Positions 3,168-5,367 of a stretch of DNA of 5,367 nt are shown piece after piece. The first letter of the stretch is position 1. Every line of letters starts with the position of its first letter. Source of the stretch: UMGS1908 sp045588795 (GTDB lineage Bacteria; Bacillota; Clostridia; Christensenellales; UBA1242); contig JAZNEY010000055.1 of assembly GCA_045588795.1 (NCBI GenBank), positions 1 through 5,367 of the forward strand. The letters are read 5' to 3'. Below the pieces are notes generated by a model. The model worked only from the letters and a program-made list of their open reading frames with translations. It was not told the origin of the DNA and ran no database searches. A program made the position numbers and the translations under genes.

Positions 3168-4847
3168 TTATTTTTCTAAAAATGAGATTGCTTCATCAAT
3201 TCTGTGCATAACAGCATCTCTGCCCAATAGTTGTAAAATCTCATACAAATCTGGAGTTTGTCTCTTTCCAGTAACAGTAACTCTTACTATTGTTGAAAAA
3301 TCTGCAATACTTCCTGTAAACGCCTCTGGGTTCTTCTTGTATTCTTTCATATCGCTTGCAAAGCCAATAGAGCCCGCAACCTCTTTCATTCTTGCAAACC
3401 ATTCGTCTTTTGTGTCCGTCTCGCTGTATGCGTCTTTATATGCTTTTAGTACTTTTATAATATCAGCCTTTGTGAACTTTTCAAGGTCGTAAGCAGAAAA
3501 ATCATTTGCATAACACTCGGCAAACATATATGAGTAGAACTTCACAACCTCATTGAATGTTGTAATATCTTTTCTTGGCCTGTTTGGATTTTTATCCATT
3601 CCAAGAACTTTTATTGCATAGTCTTTATTTTGTGTTAAAACGTTATAATTTTCAACATTGTATTCACGAGCCCAAGCAAGAGTTTTTTCATAAAGTTCGT
3701 TTGAATCCATTCTTGAAATTATGTTTTTGCTGACATTATCAATCTTTTGCAAATCAAACAATGCTCCGCTTTTGCTCATATTTGATATTTTGAAATCAAA
3801 CTCAAAAATATCGCTATCTGGGTGATTTTCCCTCCAAGGTTCAAAACTTGAGTTTATTATATTCATCAAATAATCTACAATAGCATTGCTTGGATATCCC
3901 ATTTCGTGGAACCATCTTGAATCTGCCCAATTGTCTTTTCTTTTACTAACCTTTCTAACTGTTCCAGTTTCTTGGTCAATAGTGTTTACGGTTGGGGTAT
4001 GCAAATATTTTGGAGCTTGCAAATTCATATACTCAAACAATTGAATATGTAGAGGCACACTTGGATACCAACTTTCATCACGAATTACTGTTGTTGTGTG
4101 CATTAATGTGTCATCAACTAAATGAGCAAGGTGATAAAGAGTTTGTCCATCGCTCTTCAAAATAATATAGTCATTAGAGTTTACTGGGAGTAGTGAATCA
4201 CCTATTCTTAAATCGTGGAACTTAAATCTCTTAATACCATCTCCATTGCTCTTAATTCTGATTGTATATGGCTTGCCCTCTGCAAGATTTTTCTCAATAT
4301 CTGCAAGACTTAAATCTCTGCACTTTGCAAATCTTCCATAATATCCAAGAGGAAGCCCAAGTCTAACCTGCTCTTGTTTTGCCTCTTCGTTCTCACCTGT
4401 GCAGAAACAAGGATAAGCAAGACCCCTTGATACCAAATCTTTCGCAAATGCTTGATAAATCTCTTTTCTTTTGCTTTGGATATATGGACCATAGTTTCCC
4501 TTTTCTTCACCCTCTGCAACAAAGCCCTCATCAAACTCTATACCAAAACCACGGAGTGATGGAACAAAAATATTTGCCGCACCCGCAACTTCTCTCTTGC
4601 TGTCAGTATCCTCATTTCTTAAAAAGAAAACCCCATCTGCAGTTGATTTTGCCACAGCCCTATTTATTAAGCATTGGTAAACTCCTCCAATATGCATATA
4701 TCCCGTTGGACTTGGAGCAAATCTAGTTACTTCTGTTCCCTCTGGTAAATCTCTTGCTGGAAATTCCTTATAATAATCTTCCGGAGTCTTTGTTATATTC
4801 GGAAATAACAAATCGGCTATTTTTTTATATTCATCTAAACTTGGCAT
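3168..4847 (-). CDS. gltX: Glutamyl-tRNA synthetase
   Basis: A 559-aa class I aminoacyl-tRNA synthetase that charges tRNA-Glu with glutamate in the cytoplasm. The ATP-binding HIGH region reads RFAPSPTGYMHIGG (42-55), with H52-I-G-G55. FFLRNEDTDSKR (74-85) is the glutamate-side motif. PCFCT (146-150) is the C-x-C start of the zinc-site region, and RFKFHDLRIGD (207-217) follows. LYHLAHLVDD (237-246) is the family's catalytic-core strand, and KVSKRKD (299-305) is the KMSKS loop. The helical anticodon-binding part fills residues 350-559. The protein is longer than the usual 480-500 aa, mainly because of about 40 extra residues before the first strand. The start at 4847 is set by AGGAGGG (4858-4852), 4 nt before ATG. 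The HD-domain gene ends 12 bp upstream, so the two are probably co-transcribed. No clear terminator follows; only weak AT-rich symmetry lies at 3150-3170. Confidence 0.96.
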   Translation of the reverse strand: MPSLDEYKKIADLLFPNITKTPEDYYKEFPARDLPEGTEVTRFAPSPTGYMHIGGVYQCLINRAVAKSTADGVFFLRNEDTDSKREVAGAANIFVPSLRGFGIEFDEGFVAEGEEKGNYGPYIQSKRKEIYQAFAKDLVSRGLAYPCFCTGENEEAKQEQVRLGLPLGYYGRFAKCRDLSLADIEKNLAEGKPYTIRIKSNGDGIKRFKFHDLRIGDSLLPVNSNDYIILKSDGQTLYHLAHLVDDTLMHTTTVIRDESWYPSVPLHIQLFEYMNLQAPKYLHTPTVNTIDQETGTVRKVSKRKDNWADSRWFHEMGYPSNAIVDYLMNIINSSFEPWRENHPDSDIFEFDFKISNMSKSGALFDLQKIDNVSKNIISRMDSNELYEKTLAWAREYNVENYNVLTQNKDYAIKVLGMDKNPNRPRKDITTFNEVVKFYSYMFAECYANDFSAYDLEKFTKADIIKVLKAYKDAYSETDTKDEWFARMKEVAGSIGFASDMKEYKKNPEAFTGSIADFSTIVRVTVTGKRQTPDLYEILQLLGRDAVMHRIDEAISFLEK

Positions 4848-4859
4848 AATGCCCTCCTG

Positions 4860-5367
4860 TTATTTTTTTAATAAACTATTCTCATCAATATATGTAGATG
4901 TTAAATCTGCAACGTGAAGCCAAACTGAAAGTGGGAACCTTCTAAAACTTTCACTCAAGGCATTTCCTCCACCGCCTTGGAACCTACTATCAAAACCACC
5001 CATATGCCAATTAATTGCAAGAGCCTCTTCGCGTGTAAGCCTTATAAACCCATTTATGATGTAAACAGATTTTTCACCGTGCCCATACGGTAGTTTCTCA
5101 TCAACCGAGTAGTATGGTTTTTGCACCCACTCGCCATTTTCTTTTACATTTCTCATTTCAACTTTATAAAAGTCAATTTTGCATAAATCGTGCAAAAGTC
5201 CACAAATAGCTATGGATTCTTCGCTAATTATATCAAAATTCCCATATTCTGTATCAACTATTTTTCTAAGCCTGTTATAGACATTTAGACTATGCTCACA
5301 AAGCCCGCCATCATGGTCGCAGTGATATCTTGCACTTGCTGGTGCTGTAAAGAAATCCGACTTTTCA
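4860..5367 (-). CDS. HD-domain phosphohydrolase, N-terminus outside the window
   Basis: An open frame runs in from the right edge (first full codon at 5366) and stops at 4860, giving 168 visible residues. Metal-binding HD motifs are clear: HCDHDGGLCEHSLNV (15-29, with H25), LLHDLCK (57-63, with the H59-D60 pair), GHGEKS (95-100) and INWHMG (118-123). This is the HD superfamily of metal-dependent phosphohydrolases, and the pattern is nearest to the HD domains of YhaM-like nucleases and related small hydrolases; the substrate is unknown. An internal TTG at 5195 would cut through the HD motif, so the real start is to the right of the window. The gene sits 12 bp before gltX and is probably in the same operon. 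Confidence 0.88.
   Translation of the reverse strand, partial: EKSDFFTAPASARYHCDHDGGLCEHSLNVYNRLRKIVDTEYGNFDIISEESIAICGLLHDLCKIDFYKVEMRNVKENGEWVQKPYYSVDEKLPYGHGEKSVYIINGFIRLTREEALAINWHMGGFDSRFQGGGGNALSESFRRFPLSVWLHVADLTSTYIDENSLLKK

Noticed and set aside
3150..3175. Terminator after gltX
   Set aside because: Only weak A/T symmetry is present with no GC-containing stem, so I do not call it a terminator.
3070..3492. Plus-strand open frame of 140 codons
   Set aside because: It is antisense to the tRNA promoter and the end of gltX, with no supporting start signals.
4310..4726. Open frames on both strands inside gltX
   Set aside because: They are other-frame readings of gltX, whose catalytic motifs are all in the chosen frame.
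4860..5195. A 111-codon gene starting with TTG at 5195
   Set aside because: The frame stays open to the window edge and contains the first HD histidine upstream; the TTG would split the LLHD motif, so the start must be outside the window.

Overview
The window looks like a chromosomal stretch of an AT-rich, low-GC Gram-positive bacterium, probably a gut-type clostridium. The evidence is strong AGGAGG-like ribosome binding sites, clean TTGACA/TATAAT-type promoters, T-rich intrinsic terminators, tRNAs with encoded CCA ends and a clostridial-looking glutamyl-tRNA synthetase. Taxonomy is inferred from style, not from a database search. Every gene I can support is on the minus strand, so transcription runs from high to low coordinates.

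Right-hand part (about 2833-5367): ordinary housekeeping content. A partial HD-domain phosphohydrolase enters from the right edge and is followed at once by gltX (glutamyl-tRNA synthetase, 559 aa). Then comes a strong promoter driving a two-gene tRNA operon, tRNA-Ala(UGC) and tRNA-Ile(GAU), closed by an intrinsic terminator.

Middle (about 2640-2832): no gene. It holds a degenerate second copy of the 3' half of the tRNA-Ile gene (2666-2710) and a train of five short, nearly perfect hairpins (2710-2822). This is what an integration scar or small mobile repeat beside a tRNA gene could look like, and it separates the housekeeping part from a more AT-rich accessory part.

Left-hand part (1-2620): two adjacent units that both resemble conflict or phage-defence loci, each with a structured RNA in front. 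Unit 1 has a promoter, a leader of about 120 nt with a terminator and a competing antiterminator pairing, and then three tightly packed genes: a ComF-like phosphoribosyltransferase, a DprA/SMF (SLOG-fold) protein and a HAD-like hydrolase. Unit 2 has its own strong promoter making a short RNA of about 66 nt (a GAAA-tetraloop hairpin plus a terminator hairpin), then a second promoter for an Abi_2 (AbiD/AbiF) gene that runs off the left edge. Unit 2 fits the AbiF toxin plus non-coding RNA arrangement. Unit 1 is not a system I can name. The phosphoribosyltransferase/SLOG/HAD combination suggests making, sensing and hydrolysing a nucleotide-like molecule, which is inference.
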